A stretch of DNA of 8,523 bases from an uncultured Clostridium sp. (GCA_900540335.1 UQFC01000107.1:1-8523), one strand, 5' to 3'; counted from the stretch's first letter, positions 1-7,899 are shown. The notes: generated from the sequence alone by a model not told the origin. Numbers and translations: made by a program.

Positions 1-743
1 ACGCATCCTTTACCATCTCAGATGAAACTATGGAACGGTGTGCTGCCATGAAACCGGAAGGCGTCGGCTACCATATCCATGTAGCAGAGGGCATTGAAGA
101 TCTTCACGCCTGCTTAAAGGATCACGGCAAACGGATCATTGACCGTTTAATGGACTGGAATATTCTTGGCGAGAAAACCCTGACAGCTCACTGTATTTAT
201 GTGAACAAGCATGAGATGGAGCTTCTGAGAGATACCAACACCATGGTAGTACATAATCCGGAATCCAACATGGGCAATGCCTGCGGATGTCCGCCTACTA
301 TGGAAATCTTCCATACCGGAGTATTGACCGGACTTGGAACAGACGGATATACCCATGATATGACAGAATCTTATAAGGTAGCAAATATTCTTCACAAGCA
401 TCATCTGTGTGATGCCAATGCTGCCTGGGGAGAGGTTCCCGTTATGCTGTTTGAAAACAATGCAAAGATTGCAAACCGGTATTTCAAAAAGCCTCTGGGC
501 GTTTTAAAAGAAGGTGCTGCGGCTGATGTGATTGTAACAGATTACAACCCCCTGACTCCCATGCATGCAGGAAATGTAAACGGCCATATTCTTTTCGGTA
601 TGACCGGACGCAGCGTAGTGACGACCATTGCAAACGGCAAGGTTCTCATGAAGGATCGGGTTCTTACAACCATTGATGAGGAAAAAGTAATGGCTGACTG
701 CCGTCAGGCAGCTGCCCAGCTGGCAAAATCCATTAATGGATAA
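1..743 (+). CDS. ssnA: SsnA, putative aminohydrolase of the selenium/purine cluster (5' partial)
   Basis: The gene is cut by the left edge. Its frame is open from base 3 and the visible 246 residues are the C-terminal part of a protein that is normally about 440 residues long. An ATG at 30 is internal, because coding continues upstream of it and no ribosome site precedes it. Numbering from that Met, three parts of an amidohydrolase-superfamily metal site are visible: H17 with E20 in HIHVAE, H54 in LTAHC, and D105 in GLGTDG. The HNPESN segment (75-80) is the substrate-side motif of the ATZ/TRZ and guanine-deaminase branch. The HxH metal motif must lie in the missing N-terminal part. The family is expected to be a cytoplasmic deaminase or ring-opening hydrolase acting on a purine-derived compound, but its substrate is not shown by the sequence. 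ygfK follows after 21 bases, so the two are almost certainly cotranscribed, as family members commonly are. Confidence 0.9.
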   Translation, partial: ASFTISDETMERCAAMKPEGVGYHIHVAEGIEDLHACLKDHGKRIIDRLMDWNILGEKTLTAHCIYVNKHEMELLRDTNTMVVHNPESNMGNACGCPPTMEIFHTGVLTGLGTDGYTHDMTESYKVANILHKHHLCDANAAWGEVPVMLFENNAKIANRYFKKPLGVLKEGAAADVIVTDYNPLTPMHAGNVNGHILFGMTGRSVVTTIANGKVLMKDRVLTTIDEEKVMADCRQAAAQLAKSING

Positions 744-764
744 ATAGAATAGGAGGAATACGTC

Positions 765-3749
765 ATGAGCGACAGAATGACCCCAATGCCATTTGGTCAG
801 ATGATCAGATGGATTTTAAAAGAAAAGAAGGAACAGGGAACCGTATTTGGTGTTTATCATCCCTACCGTGCTGCTGATCAGTACAGCCGTCAGATTTTCG
901 GACGGAAGCTGGAGACTCCCGTGGGACCGGCTGCAGGCCCCCACACACAGTTAACCCAGAACATTGCAGCTTCCTATTACGGAGGCAGCCGTTTCTTCGA
1001 GCTGAAAACAGTACAGATTCTCGATGGAGAGGATCTTCCGGTCAACAAGCCTTGTATCAAGGCAGATGACGAATGCTACAACTGTGAGTGGTCTACGGAG
1101 CTTTATGTTCCCCAGGCCCAGGACGAGTACATCAAAGCCTGGTTTTTATTAAGCGTCATGGCAAAAGAATTTGATCTGGGCGCAATGGACGGTTTCCAGT
1201 TCAACATGAGTGTGGGCTACGATCTGGAAGGAATCAAATCCGAAAAGGTAAACCGTTTTATTGATTCCATGATGAATGCAGCTGATACAGCAGCTTTCAA
1301 GGAGTGCAGACAGTATCTGTTAGATAACCTGTCTCTGTTCCAGAAGCTTACAAAAGAGGATGTAGAGGCTATTTCTCCTCACATCTGCAATTCTGTAACC
1401 CTGTCTACCCTGCACGGCTGCCCGCCTCAGGAAATTGAGAGAATTGCAACTTACCTGATTACAGAAAAGGGACTGAATACCTTTATTAAATGTAATCCGA
1501 CTCTTCTGGGCTATGAATTTGCCAGAGAGACCATGGATAAGATGGGCTATGATTATGTGGCCTTTGGTGATTTCCACTTCAAGGACGATCTGCAGTATGA
1601 GGATGCGGTTCCCATGCTGAAACGGCTGATTGCTCTGAGCGCAGAAAAGGGACTGGAATTTGGCGTTAAGATTACCAACACCTTCCCGGTAGATGTAAAG
1701 CAGAACGAGCTTCCCAGCGAAGAGATGTATATGTCCGGAAAATCCCTGTATCCGCTGTCTATTGCTCTTGCAGCAAAGCTCAGCAAAGAATTTGACGGAA
1801 AACTTCGTATTTCCTATTCCGGCGGTGCAGATGCCTTTAACATTGACAAGATCGTAAAAGCAGGAATCTGGCCGGTTACTGTGGCAACCACCCTTTTAAA
1901 GCCCGGCGGATATCAGAGACTGGAGCAGCTTGCTCTGGCTACTCAGGAGGCAGGCGTTTCCTTCGACGGCGTTTCCTATGAAGCTGTTCAGAAGCTTGCC
2001 GATAAGGCTGTTACCGACAAACATCATGTGAAAGCAGTAAAGCCCCTTCCGTCCAGAAAACTGAACCGTCAGGTTCCGCTGACCGACTGCTTTGTTGCTC
2101 CCTGTAAAGAGGGATGTCCGATTCATCAGGATATTACGGCATACCTGCAGCTTGTAGGCGAAGGAAAAATGAAGGAAGCCATGGAGGTAATCACAGAAAA
2201 GAATCCGCTTCCGTTTATTACCGGTACCATCTGCGCACACAACTGTATGAGCAAATGTACCAGAAACTTCTATGAGCATCCGGTACATATCCGCAATGCG
2301 AAGCTGACTGCTGCAGAAGGCGGTTTTGACGCTCTGATGAAAGACTTAAAGGCAGGGGATGCCGAAAACGGAAAGACTGCAGCAATTGTAGGCGGCGGTC
2401 CGGCCGGTATGGCAGCAGCTTTCTTCCTCAGCAGAGCAGGATTTGCTGTAACTCTGTTTGAAAAAGAGGCTTCCCTGGGCGGTGTTGTAAAACATGTGAT
2501 TCCCGGATTCCGTATTTCTGATGAAGCAATTGCCAATGATGTGGCTCTTGTAACTGCTTACGGCGCTAAGCTTCAGCTGAATACAAAGGTTGAGAATCTG
2601 GACAGCCTGAAGGATTCCTATGATTATGTACTGCTTGCTGCAGGCGCTTCTGAGCCGGGTGTTCTGAAGCTGGAAAAAGGCGAGCCGGTCAATGCTCTGG
2701 AATTTTTAGCAGACTTTAAGAAACATGACGGCAATCTGGATCTGGGCAAAAATGTTGTAGTAATCGGCGGCGGAAATACAGCTATGGATACAGCCAGAGC
2801 AGCAAAACGCACCAAAGGCGTAGAGCATGTATATCTGGTATACCGCAGAACCAAACGGTATATGCCGGCAGATGAGGAAGAGCTTGTTATGGCAGTAGAG
2901 GACGGCGTGGAATTCAAAGAGCTCCTGGCTCCGAAGGCTCTGGAAAACGGAATGCTGCTGTGTGACGTTATGAAGCTTGGTGATATGGATGCCTCCGGAA
3001 GACGCGGTGTCATTGCAACAGGAGAAACCGTTTCTGTACCGGCTGATACTGTAATTGCAGCAGTCGGAGAGAAGGTTCCCGCTCATTTCTATGAGGCATG
3101 CGGACTGAATCTTAACGAGCGCGGCAAGGTTCTGGTTAATCCGGACACCAAGGAATCCAGCGTAAAGAATGTATATGTAATCGGTGACGGTCTGGGCGGT
3201 CCGGCTACAGTTGTAGAAGCAATCCGCGATGCCCTGGCAGCATCTGAAGCCATTGCAGGAAGAAAGCTGGTACAGGACTTTGATGAAAAGGTTACCTCTG
3301 AGGATGTTTATCCCAGACGCGGTTCCCTTCTGGAAACCCAGGAAGGCCGTGTAGAAAGCGGACGCTGCTTAAGCTGCTCCTCCATCTGTGAAAACTGTGC
3401 AGAGGTATGTCCGAACCGCGCAAACCTGGCAATCCGGGTTCCGGGTATGGCAAAACATCAGATTATCCATGTGGATTATATGTGTAATGAGTGCGGAAAC
3501 TGCCGGAGCTTCTGCCCTTATGACAGTGCTCCTTATCTGGATAAATTCACCTTGTTTGCCAATGTGGAAGATATGGACAACAGTAAGAATGAGGGCTTTA
3601 CGGTATTAAATAAGGCTGAGGTTTCCTGCCGCGTCCGTTATCTGGGCAATATCATAGAATGGAAGTCTGGCGAAAAGACAGAGATTCCGGAAGCTCTCTG
3701 CAAGGTTATGGAAACTGTATGCAGAGATTATGAGTATCTGATTCAGTAA
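765..3749 (+). CDS. ygfK: YgfK, multidomain flavin/iron-sulfur oxidoreductase (putative 'selenate reductase' subunit)
   Basis: The start is ATG 765, with AGGAGG at 751-756, 8 bases upstream. The 994 residues compare with about 1030 in E. coli YgfK. Residues 1-430 look like a dihydroorotate-dehydrogenase-type FMN barrel: K81 in ELKTVQ, the LSTLHGCPP loop at 213-221, KCNPT at 242-246 and a phosphate-binding-like SGGAD at 352-356. Next comes a GltD/dihydropyrimidine-dehydrogenase-type cysteine domain with C442, C447, C451 and C490, C494, C498. A FAD-binding GGGPAG lies at 543-548 and an NAD(P)-binding GGGNTA at 668-673. The C-terminus has two 4Fe-4S motifs, C871/C875/C878/C882 and C907/C910/C913/C917. 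No membrane segment or signal peptide is evident, so it should be cytoplasmic. The 'selenate reductase' label is historical. The architecture fits electron transfer from NAD(P)H or ferredoxin to a small heterocycle, and reduction of a purine ring is the leading inference. The reading frame is intact. Confidence 0.92.
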   Translation: MSDRMTPMPFGQMIRWILKEKKEQGTVFGVYHPYRAADQYSRQIFGRKLETPVGPAAGPHTQLTQNIAASYYGGSRFFELKTVQILDGEDLPVNKPCIKADDECYNCEWSTELYVPQAQDEYIKAWFLLSVMAKEFDLGAMDGFQFNMSVGYDLEGIKSEKVNRFIDSMMNAADTAAFKECRQYLLDNLSLFQKLTKEDVEAISPHICNSVTLSTLHGCPPQEIERIATYLITEKGLNTFIKCNPTLLGYEFARETMDKMGYDYVAFGDFHFKDDLQYEDAVPMLKRLIALSAEKGLEFGVKITNTFPVDVKQNELPSEEMYMSGKSLYPLSIALAAKLSKEFDGKLRISYSGGADAFNIDKIVKAGIWPVTVATTLLKPGGYQRLEQLALATQEAGVSFDGVSYEAVQKLADKAVTDKHHVKAVKPLPSRKLNRQVPLTDCFVAPCKEGCPIHQDITAYLQLVGEGKMKEAMEVITEKNPLPFITGTICAHNCMSKCTRNFYEHPVHIRNAKLTAAEGGFDALMKDLKAGDAENGKTAAIVGGGPAGMAAAFFLSRAGFAVTLFEKEASLGGVVKHVIPGFRISDEAIANDVALVTAYGAKLQLNTKVENLDSLKDSYDYVLLAAGASEPGVLKLEKGEPVNALEFLADFKKHDGNLDLGKNVVVIGGGNTAMDTARAAKRTKGVEHVYLVYRRTKRYMPADEEELVMAVEDGVEFKELLAPKALENGMLLCDVMKLGDMDASGRRGVIATGETVSVPADTVIAAVGEKVPAHFYEACGLNLNERGKVLVNPDTKESSVKNVYVIGDGLGGPATVVEAIRDALAASEAIAGRKLVQDFDEKVTSEDVYPRRGSLLETQEGRVESGRCLSCSSICENCAEVCPNRANLAIRVPGMAKHQIIHVDYMCNECGNCRSFCPYDSAPYLDKFTLFANVEDMDNSKNEGFTVLNKAEVSCRVRYLGNIIEWKSGEKTEIPEALCKVMETVCRDYEYLIQ

Positions 3750-3760
3750 AATTATCTTTT

Positions 3761-3812
3761 GCGCCGGAAAACAGCAGTCTTCCTGTAAAGGAGAGCGCTG
3801 TTTTCTTGGCGC
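3761..3812 (+). terminator. Imperfect hairpin after ygfK, possible intrinsic terminator or attenuator
   Basis: Left arm 3761-3775 (GCGCCGGAAAACAGC) pairs with right arm 3797-3812 (GCTGTTTTCTTGGCGC), with one bulge near the GG/CTT junction. An inner helix, TCTTC 3778-3782 with GGAGA 3790-3794, can stack inside and leaves a 7-base loop. Read without the outer GCGCC/GGCGC clamp, the structure has the layout A-tract, stem, TTTTCTT (3801-3807), which resembles an intrinsic terminator that would work in either direction. No T-run follows the outer stem, so full termination is uncertain. Attenuation, 3'-end protection or RNA processing between ygfK and hyuA are alternatives. Confidence 0.55.
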
Positions 3813-3831
3813 ATGTATCTATCATCTGGTT

Positions 3832-3847
3832 TGTGATTATTTTCACA
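3832..3847. promoter_or_regulatory. Perfect CRP/FNR-type palindrome upstream of hyuA
   Basis: The bases read TGTGATTATTTTCACA, that is TGTGA-N6-TCACA with both half-sites perfect. This is the consensus bound by CRP and, in Firmicutes, by CRP/FNR-family regulators such as Fnr and ArcR of bacilli. It lies 40 bases before the hyuA start codon and 19 bases after the ygfK-hyuA hairpin. The best -10-like hexamer nearby is TATCAT at 3820-3825 (5 of 6), which has no good -35 and would put the palindrome on the transcription start, favouring repression. TATAAA at 3861-3866 would start the RNA inside the ribosome site and is unlikely. Activator or repressor action cannot be decided from the sequence. 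Confidence 0.5.
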
Positions 3848-3887
3848 CAGGGTTTCATTTTATAAAAGAAAAGGAAGGCGATGAACC

Positions 3888-5264
3888 ATGAAAACATTGC
3901 TGAAAGGCGGACGGGTCGTATCCGGCAGCGGATGGATAGAGGCTGACGTTCTTTTAGAAGGTGATAAAATTTCCAGAGTAGAGGCTGATATTACAGACAG
4001 GGATGCCAGGGTTGTGGATGTGTCCGGACGTTTTGTATTTCCCGGATTTATTGATGCCCACACCCACTTTGATCTGGCTGTAGCAGGAACCGTAACTGCA
4101 GATGATTTTGAAACGGGAACCAGGGCAGCTGTCAGCGGAGGAACTACAACCATTGTGGATTTTGCCACCCAGTACCGTGGAGAAACCTTAAAAGAGGCTC
4201 TCGACAACTGGCACAAAAAGGCGGATCAAAAAAGCTCCTGCAACTACGGTTTTCACCTGGCCATTTCCGAATTTCCGGAATCCATCAGCAGAGAGCTGGA
4301 AGAAGTCATCCGTGACGGAGTCACTTCTTTTAAGCTGTACATGATTTATGATGACAATATGCTGGACGACGGCAGCATCTACAGGGTTTTGAAACGTCTG
4401 ACGGAGCTTGGGGGCATTGCAGGCGTTCACTGTGAAAACAGCGACCTGGTAAAGGCCATGGTTCAGGAGCAGAAGGAGCTGGGAAATCTTACCACCAGCG
4501 CTCATCCTGCCAGCCGTCCGCCTCTGGTAGAGGCAGAAGCAGTTGACCGGCTGCTGAAGATTGCCGCTCTGGCTGATTCTCCGATTATTGTTGTGCATTT
4601 AAGCACAAAAGCCGGTCTTAAGGAGGTTCAAAGCGCCCGGGAGCAGGGGCAGGAGGTTTATCTGGAAACCTGTCCTCAGTATCTGCTTCTGGATGACAGC
4701 GTTTATGATCTGCCTGATTTCGAGGGCGGAAAATATATCATAGCGCCGCCTCTTAGAAAAAAAGAGGATCAGGAGGCACTCTGGGAGGCACTTGCCGACA
4801 ATTCCATTCAGACCATTTCAACCGATCACTGCAGCTTTACTCTCAAACAGAAAGCCGCCGGAAAAGAAGATTTTACAAAAATTCCGGGTGGAATGGCAGG
4901 CGTGGAAACACGTCCTGTTCTGATGTATACCTGCGGAGTGGAGACCGGACGGATTACCATGGAGCAAATGTGCCGTCTGCTTTCGGAGAATCCTGCAAAG
5001 CTTTATGGAATGTATCCGCAAAAAGGGGTAATCGCGCCGGGAAGCGATGCGGATCTTGTTGTATGGAATCCGGAAGCAAAGTGGGTTTTGTCAGCAGAAA
5101 ATCAGACAGCCAATGTGGATTACCAGACCTATGAGGGCTATCCGGTAAAGGGGATTGCAGAGCAGGTTTATGTGAATGGACAGCTTGCTGCTGAAAACGG
5201 AAAAGTTGTAAAGGAACACCTGGGACAGTATGTAAAACGGAAACCCTACACGAAGCTTTCCTGA
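3888..5264 (+). CDS. hyuA: D-hydantoinase/dihydropyrimidinase-family cyclic amide hydrolase
   Basis: The start is ATG 3888, preceded by AAGGAAGG at 3871-3878; the ATG at 3881 is in another frame. The 458 residues match the usual 455-470 of hydantoinases. The binuclear metal site is complete: H58 and H60 in DAHTH, the carboxylatable K149 in SFKLYM, H181 in GVHCEN, H237 in VVHLS and D313 in STDHC. Y154, just after the lysine, matches the hydantoinase oxyanion tyrosine. The enzyme should hydrolyse a five- or six-membered cyclic amide or ureide in the cytoplasm. In a neighbourhood with ygfK, ssnA and xanthine dehydrogenase, the substrate is more likely a reduced or rearranged purine product than a pyrimidine, though dihydropyrimidine or hydantoin activity cannot be excluded. 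Allantoinase belongs to the same superfamily, but the SFKLYM and STDHC signatures favour the hydantoinase branch. Family identity is firm; the substrate is inference. Confidence 0.9.
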   Translation: MKTLLKGGRVVSGSGWIEADVLLEGDKISRVEADITDRDARVVDVSGRFVFPGFIDAHTHFDLAVAGTVTADDFETGTRAAVSGGTTTIVDFATQYRGETLKEALDNWHKKADQKSSCNYGFHLAISEFPESISRELEEVIRDGVTSFKLYMIYDDNMLDDGSIYRVLKRLTELGGIAGVHCENSDLVKAMVQEQKELGNLTTSAHPASRPPLVEAEAVDRLLKIAALADSPIIVVHLSTKAGLKEVQSAREQGQEVYLETCPQYLLLDDSVYDLPDFEGGKYIIAPPLRKKEDQEALWEALADNSIQTISTDHCSFTLKQKAAGKEDFTKIPGGMAGVETRPVLMYTCGVETGRITMEQMCRLLSENPAKLYGMYPQKGVIAPGSDADLVVWNPEAKWVLSAENQTANVDYQTYEGYPVKGIAEQVYVNGQLAAENGKVVKEHLGQYVKRKPYTKLS

Positions 5265-5275
5265 ATCATACCGTT

Positions 5276-5306
5276 CCTTTCATATTCAGAAATGCAAAAA
5301 GAAAGG
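5276..5306 (+). repeat. Short inverted repeat able to cover the xdh ribosome site
   Basis: CCTTTC at 5276-5281 is complementary to GAAAGG at 5301-5306, and two G-U pairs could extend it to TTCCTTTC/GAAAGGGG (5274-5308) around a 19-base loop. The right arm contains the Shine-Dalgarno bases of the following GTG-start gene. The pairing is short and the loop unstructured, so it may be of little consequence. It is the only structure visible in the 52-base gap between hyuA and xdh, which has no terminator and is consistent with cotranscription. Confidence 0.3.
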
Positions 5307-5308
5307 GG
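5304..5308 (+). promoter_or_regulatory. Ribosome binding site that fixes the GTG start of the dehydrogenase
   Basis: AGGGG lies 8 bases before GTG 5317. No in-frame ATG lies near the N-terminus, and the protein from this GTG begins directly with the ferredoxin-type fold (ATFKVNG), so GTG is the supported start. Confidence 0.7.
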
Positions 5309-5316
5309 TTTACGCT

Positions 5317-7899
5317 GTGGCAACATTTAAAGTAAATGGAGCTGTTGTAACACCGTCTAAGAATCAGAAGCTGCTTCGTTATTTAAGAGACGAGCTTCAT
5401 CTGTATTCAGTAAAAGACGGTTGCAGTGAGGGCGCGTGCGGTACCTGTACCGTAATCATTGACGGAGAAACGGTAAAGGCATGTGTACCTGACACAGACA
5501 CTCTGGAAGGAAAAAATATCATTACCGTTGAGGGCCTGACAGAGTGGGAGAGCAAGGTGTTTACCTATTCCTACGGAGAGGCAGGAGCAGTACAGTGCGG
5601 CTTCTGTATTCCGGGAATGATTATGTGCACCAAGGCTCTTCTGGACAAAAATCCGGATCCGACAGAAGAAGAAATTCGTTACGCTCTGCGCAACAACTAC
5701 TGCCGCTGTACCGGATATGTAAAAATCATTGCAGCAGTCAAGCTGGCTGCAAAAATCATGAGAGAGGGAACCATTCCGGAAAATGGTACGAATAACTGGA
5801 AAATGGGTTCCAGCGTTCACCGGATTGATGTCGAGGAGAAGGTTCTGGGCTATGGAAAATACCCGGATGACTACGATCTGGAGGGAATGCTTCACGTAGC
5901 AGTTCTGCGAAGCAAATACCCACGCGCCAGAGTTCTTTCCATCGACACCTCTGCTGCAAAAGCTATGGACGGCGTAGCTGCTGTCTTTACCGCTGAGGAT
6001 GTTCCCGGAGAAAATAAGGTAGGACATTTAAAGCACGATCAGTATTCTCTGATCCCTGTAGGAGGACTGACTCATTATCTTGGAGACGGAATTGCCCTGA
6101 TTGCTGCTGAAACAGCAGAAATAGCCGAAAAGGCCAAAAAGCTGGTAAAAGTTGAATACGAGGTTCTGACTCCTGTAAGAAACATTCAGGAGGCGGCTGC
6201 TCCGGATGCTCCAAAGGTATTTGATGAAGAGGAGAATAATATCTGCTCTTACAAGCATATCAGCCGGGGAAATGCAGAGGAAGCCATTAAAAATTCCAAG
6301 CATGTAATTTCCCACCATTTCGAGACTCCGTGGACCGAGCATGCCTTCCTGGAACCGGAATGCGCTGTTGCTTATATTGACGAGGATGATGACGTTTTTG
6401 TTTATTCAACGGATCAGTCTGCCCATCAGACCCTTCATGAATGTCAGATGATTCTCGGAACAGATAAGGTAAAGGTTCAGAACGCCCTGGTTGGCGGCGG
6501 CTTCGGCGGCAAGGAGGATATGACTGTTCAGCATCTTGCAGCCATGGTTACTTATCTTACCAGACGTCCTGCAAAGGTTAAGCTGTCCCGGGAAGAATCC
6601 CTTCTGGTTCATCCCAAGCGCCATCACTTTGAAATGGATTTTACCATGGGCTGTGATGAAAACGGAAAAATCATGGGTGTGCAGGCAAAGGTATACTCTG
6701 ATACCGGCGCATTCATGTCTCTTGGAGGCCCGGTTCTGGAACGAGCCTGTACCCATGCGGCAGGTCCCTACAACTATCAGAATTTCGATATTGAAGGAAC
6801 TGCATACTATACCAACAATCCGCCGGCAGGCGCTTTCCGCGGCTTCGGCGTAACTCAGACCTGCTTTGTAACAGAAACTCTCTTAAACATGATGGCTGAC
6901 GAGGTGGGAATCACTCCGTGGGAAATCCGTTACCGCAACGCAATCCGTCCCGGTCAGGTTCTGCCCAACGGTCAGATTGTAGATGAATCCACCGGTCTTG
7001 TCGAGACTCTGGAAGCCATCAAAGAAGATTATGATGCCGCAATGGCAGCCGGCAAGCCGGTTGGTATCGGATGTGCCATGAAGAATGCCGGTGTAGGCGT
7101 TGGAATCCCGGATACCGGACGTGTAAAGCTGATTGTGGAGGATGACAACAAGCTTCACATTTATGCAGGCGCTTCCTGCATCGGACAGGGACTGGGAACT
7201 GTGCTTGTCCAGATTGTCGTTGAGGAAACGGATCTTCCGGCTGACAGCATTGTATACGAACGAAGCAATACCTGGATCGCCCTCGACTCCGGAACCACCT
7301 CCGGTTCCCGTCAGACTCTGATTACCGGCGAGGCCTGTATGAGAGCCTGCCGCGAGCTGATGAAGGAGCTGAATGCAGGAAAATCCCTGGCTGATGTAAA
7401 GGGTCAGGTTTTCTATGGAGAATACCTTGCAAAAACAGATCCTCTTGGAGCAGATGTTCCTAATCCGGTATCCCATGTTGCATACGGATATGCAACCCAG
7501 ATGTGTATCATTGATCCTGAAACAGGAAAGATTGAAAAGATGGTTGCTGCTCATGATGTGGGAAAGGCTGTCAATCCGCTGTCCTGCGAAGGCCAGATTG
7601 AAGGCGGAGTTGTCATGTCCATGGGTTATGCCCTGACGGAGCGATATCCGATTGATGACAACTGCAAGCCCATTGACAAATACGGCTCTCTGGGGCTGTT
7701 CAGAGCCCATGAGCTTCCGGAAATCAAGGCCATTGTTATTGACAAGCCGGGACTGAAGGTTGCCGGCGGCGCTATCGGTATCGGTGAAATTACCTCCATT
7801 CCTACTGCGCCAGCCATTGCCGATGCCTATTTCCGTTACGATCACGAGAGACGTTATGAGCTCCCGCTGAAAAATACACCTTATGAAAGGAAGTGGTAA
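5317..7899 (+). CDS. Xanthine dehydrogenase, fused 2Fe-2S and molybdopterin parts, probably selenium-dependent
   Basis: GTG start, 860 residues. Residues 1-75 are a plant-type 2Fe-2S domain (C36, C41, C44, C56). A second 2Fe-2S domain follows (C94, C97, C129, C131, in QCGFC and CRCTG). From about 165 on come the hammerhead and molybdopterin domains of the xanthine dehydrogenase/aldehyde oxidase family. Matched by motif to bovine xanthine dehydrogenase, Q367 equals Q767, F396 equals F798 in GGGFGGKE, E400 equals E802, R476 equals R880, R508 equals R912 in AFRGFG, and E824 equals the catalytic E1261. Keeping both E400 and R476 favours a purine substrate over an aldehyde. No FAD domain is present. 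The iron-sulfur/molybdenum fusion of this length matches the family called selenium-dependent xanthine dehydrogenase, whose selenium is a labile ligand at molybdenum. No selenocysteine codon is involved, so selenium use rests on family and context. The ferredoxin gene 2 bases downstream is the likely electron acceptor. A related purine or N-heterocycle hydroxylase is the main alternative. Confidence 0.92.
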   Translation: MATFKVNGAVVTPSKNQKLLRYLRDELHLYSVKDGCSEGACGTCTVIIDGETVKACVPDTDTLEGKNIITVEGLTEWESKVFTYSYGEAGAVQCGFCIPGMIMCTKALLDKNPDPTEEEIRYALRNNYCRCTGYVKIIAAVKLAAKIMREGTIPENGTNNWKMGSSVHRIDVEEKVLGYGKYPDDYDLEGMLHVAVLRSKYPRARVLSIDTSAAKAMDGVAAVFTAEDVPGENKVGHLKHDQYSLIPVGGLTHYLGDGIALIAAETAEIAEKAKKLVKVEYEVLTPVRNIQEAAAPDAPKVFDEEENNICSYKHISRGNAEEAIKNSKHVISHHFETPWTEHAFLEPECAVAYIDEDDDVFVYSTDQSAHQTLHECQMILGTDKVKVQNALVGGGFGGKEDMTVQHLAAMVTYLTRRPAKVKLSREESLLVHPKRHHFEMDFTMGCDENGKIMGVQAKVYSDTGAFMSLGGPVLERACTHAAGPYNYQNFDIEGTAYYTNNPPAGAFRGFGVTQTCFVTETLLNMMADEVGITPWEIRYRNAIRPGQVLPNGQIVDESTGLVETLEAIKEDYDAAMAAGKPVGIGCAMKNAGVGVGIPDTGRVKLIVEDDNKLHIYAGASCIGQGLGTVLVQIVVEETDLPADSIVYERSNTWIALDSGTTSGSRQTLITGEACMRACRELMKELNAGKSLADVKGQVFYGEYLAKTDPLGADVPNPVSHVAYGYATQMCIIDPETGKIEKMVAAHDVGKAVNPLSCEGQIEGGVVMSMGYALTERYPIDDNCKPIDKYGSLGLFRAHELPEIKAIVIDKPGLKVAGGAIGIGEITSIPTAPAIADAYFRYDHERRYELPLKNTPYERKW
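7888..7893 (+). promoter_or_regulatory. Ribosome binding site that fixes the ferredoxin start at ATG 7902
   Basis: AGGAAG lies 8 bases before ATG 7902, inside the last codons of the dehydrogenase gene. It overlaps the in-frame GTG at 7893, so that earlier GTG cannot use it and the shorter protein is preferred. The arrangement suggests translational coupling with the upstream gene. Confidence 0.75.

Noticed and set aside
30..743. ATG at 30 as a true start of a short 237-residue protein
   Set aside because: The frame stays open to base 3 with SsnA-like residues, no ribosome site precedes the ATG, and the catalytic HxH half of the barrel would be missing.
1896..3086. Several minus-strand open frames of 88-130 codons within ygfK
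   Set aside because: They overlap one another and the conserved FAD/NAD(P) coding region, and their translations are low-complexity or unrecognisable.
3881..3887. ATG at 3881 as the hyuA start
   Set aside because: It is in a different frame from the hydantoinase and too close to the AAGGAAGG site.
6883..7845. Long minus-strand open frame of 320 codons inside the dehydrogenase gene
   Set aside because: It lies wholly antisense to a well-supported conserved enzyme, resembles no family I recognise, and such open antisense frames arise from the codon use of the + strand gene.
5317..7899. Selenocysteine codon in the dehydrogenase
   Set aside because: The frame has no internal TGA, and selenium in this family is a labile ligand, not selenocysteine.
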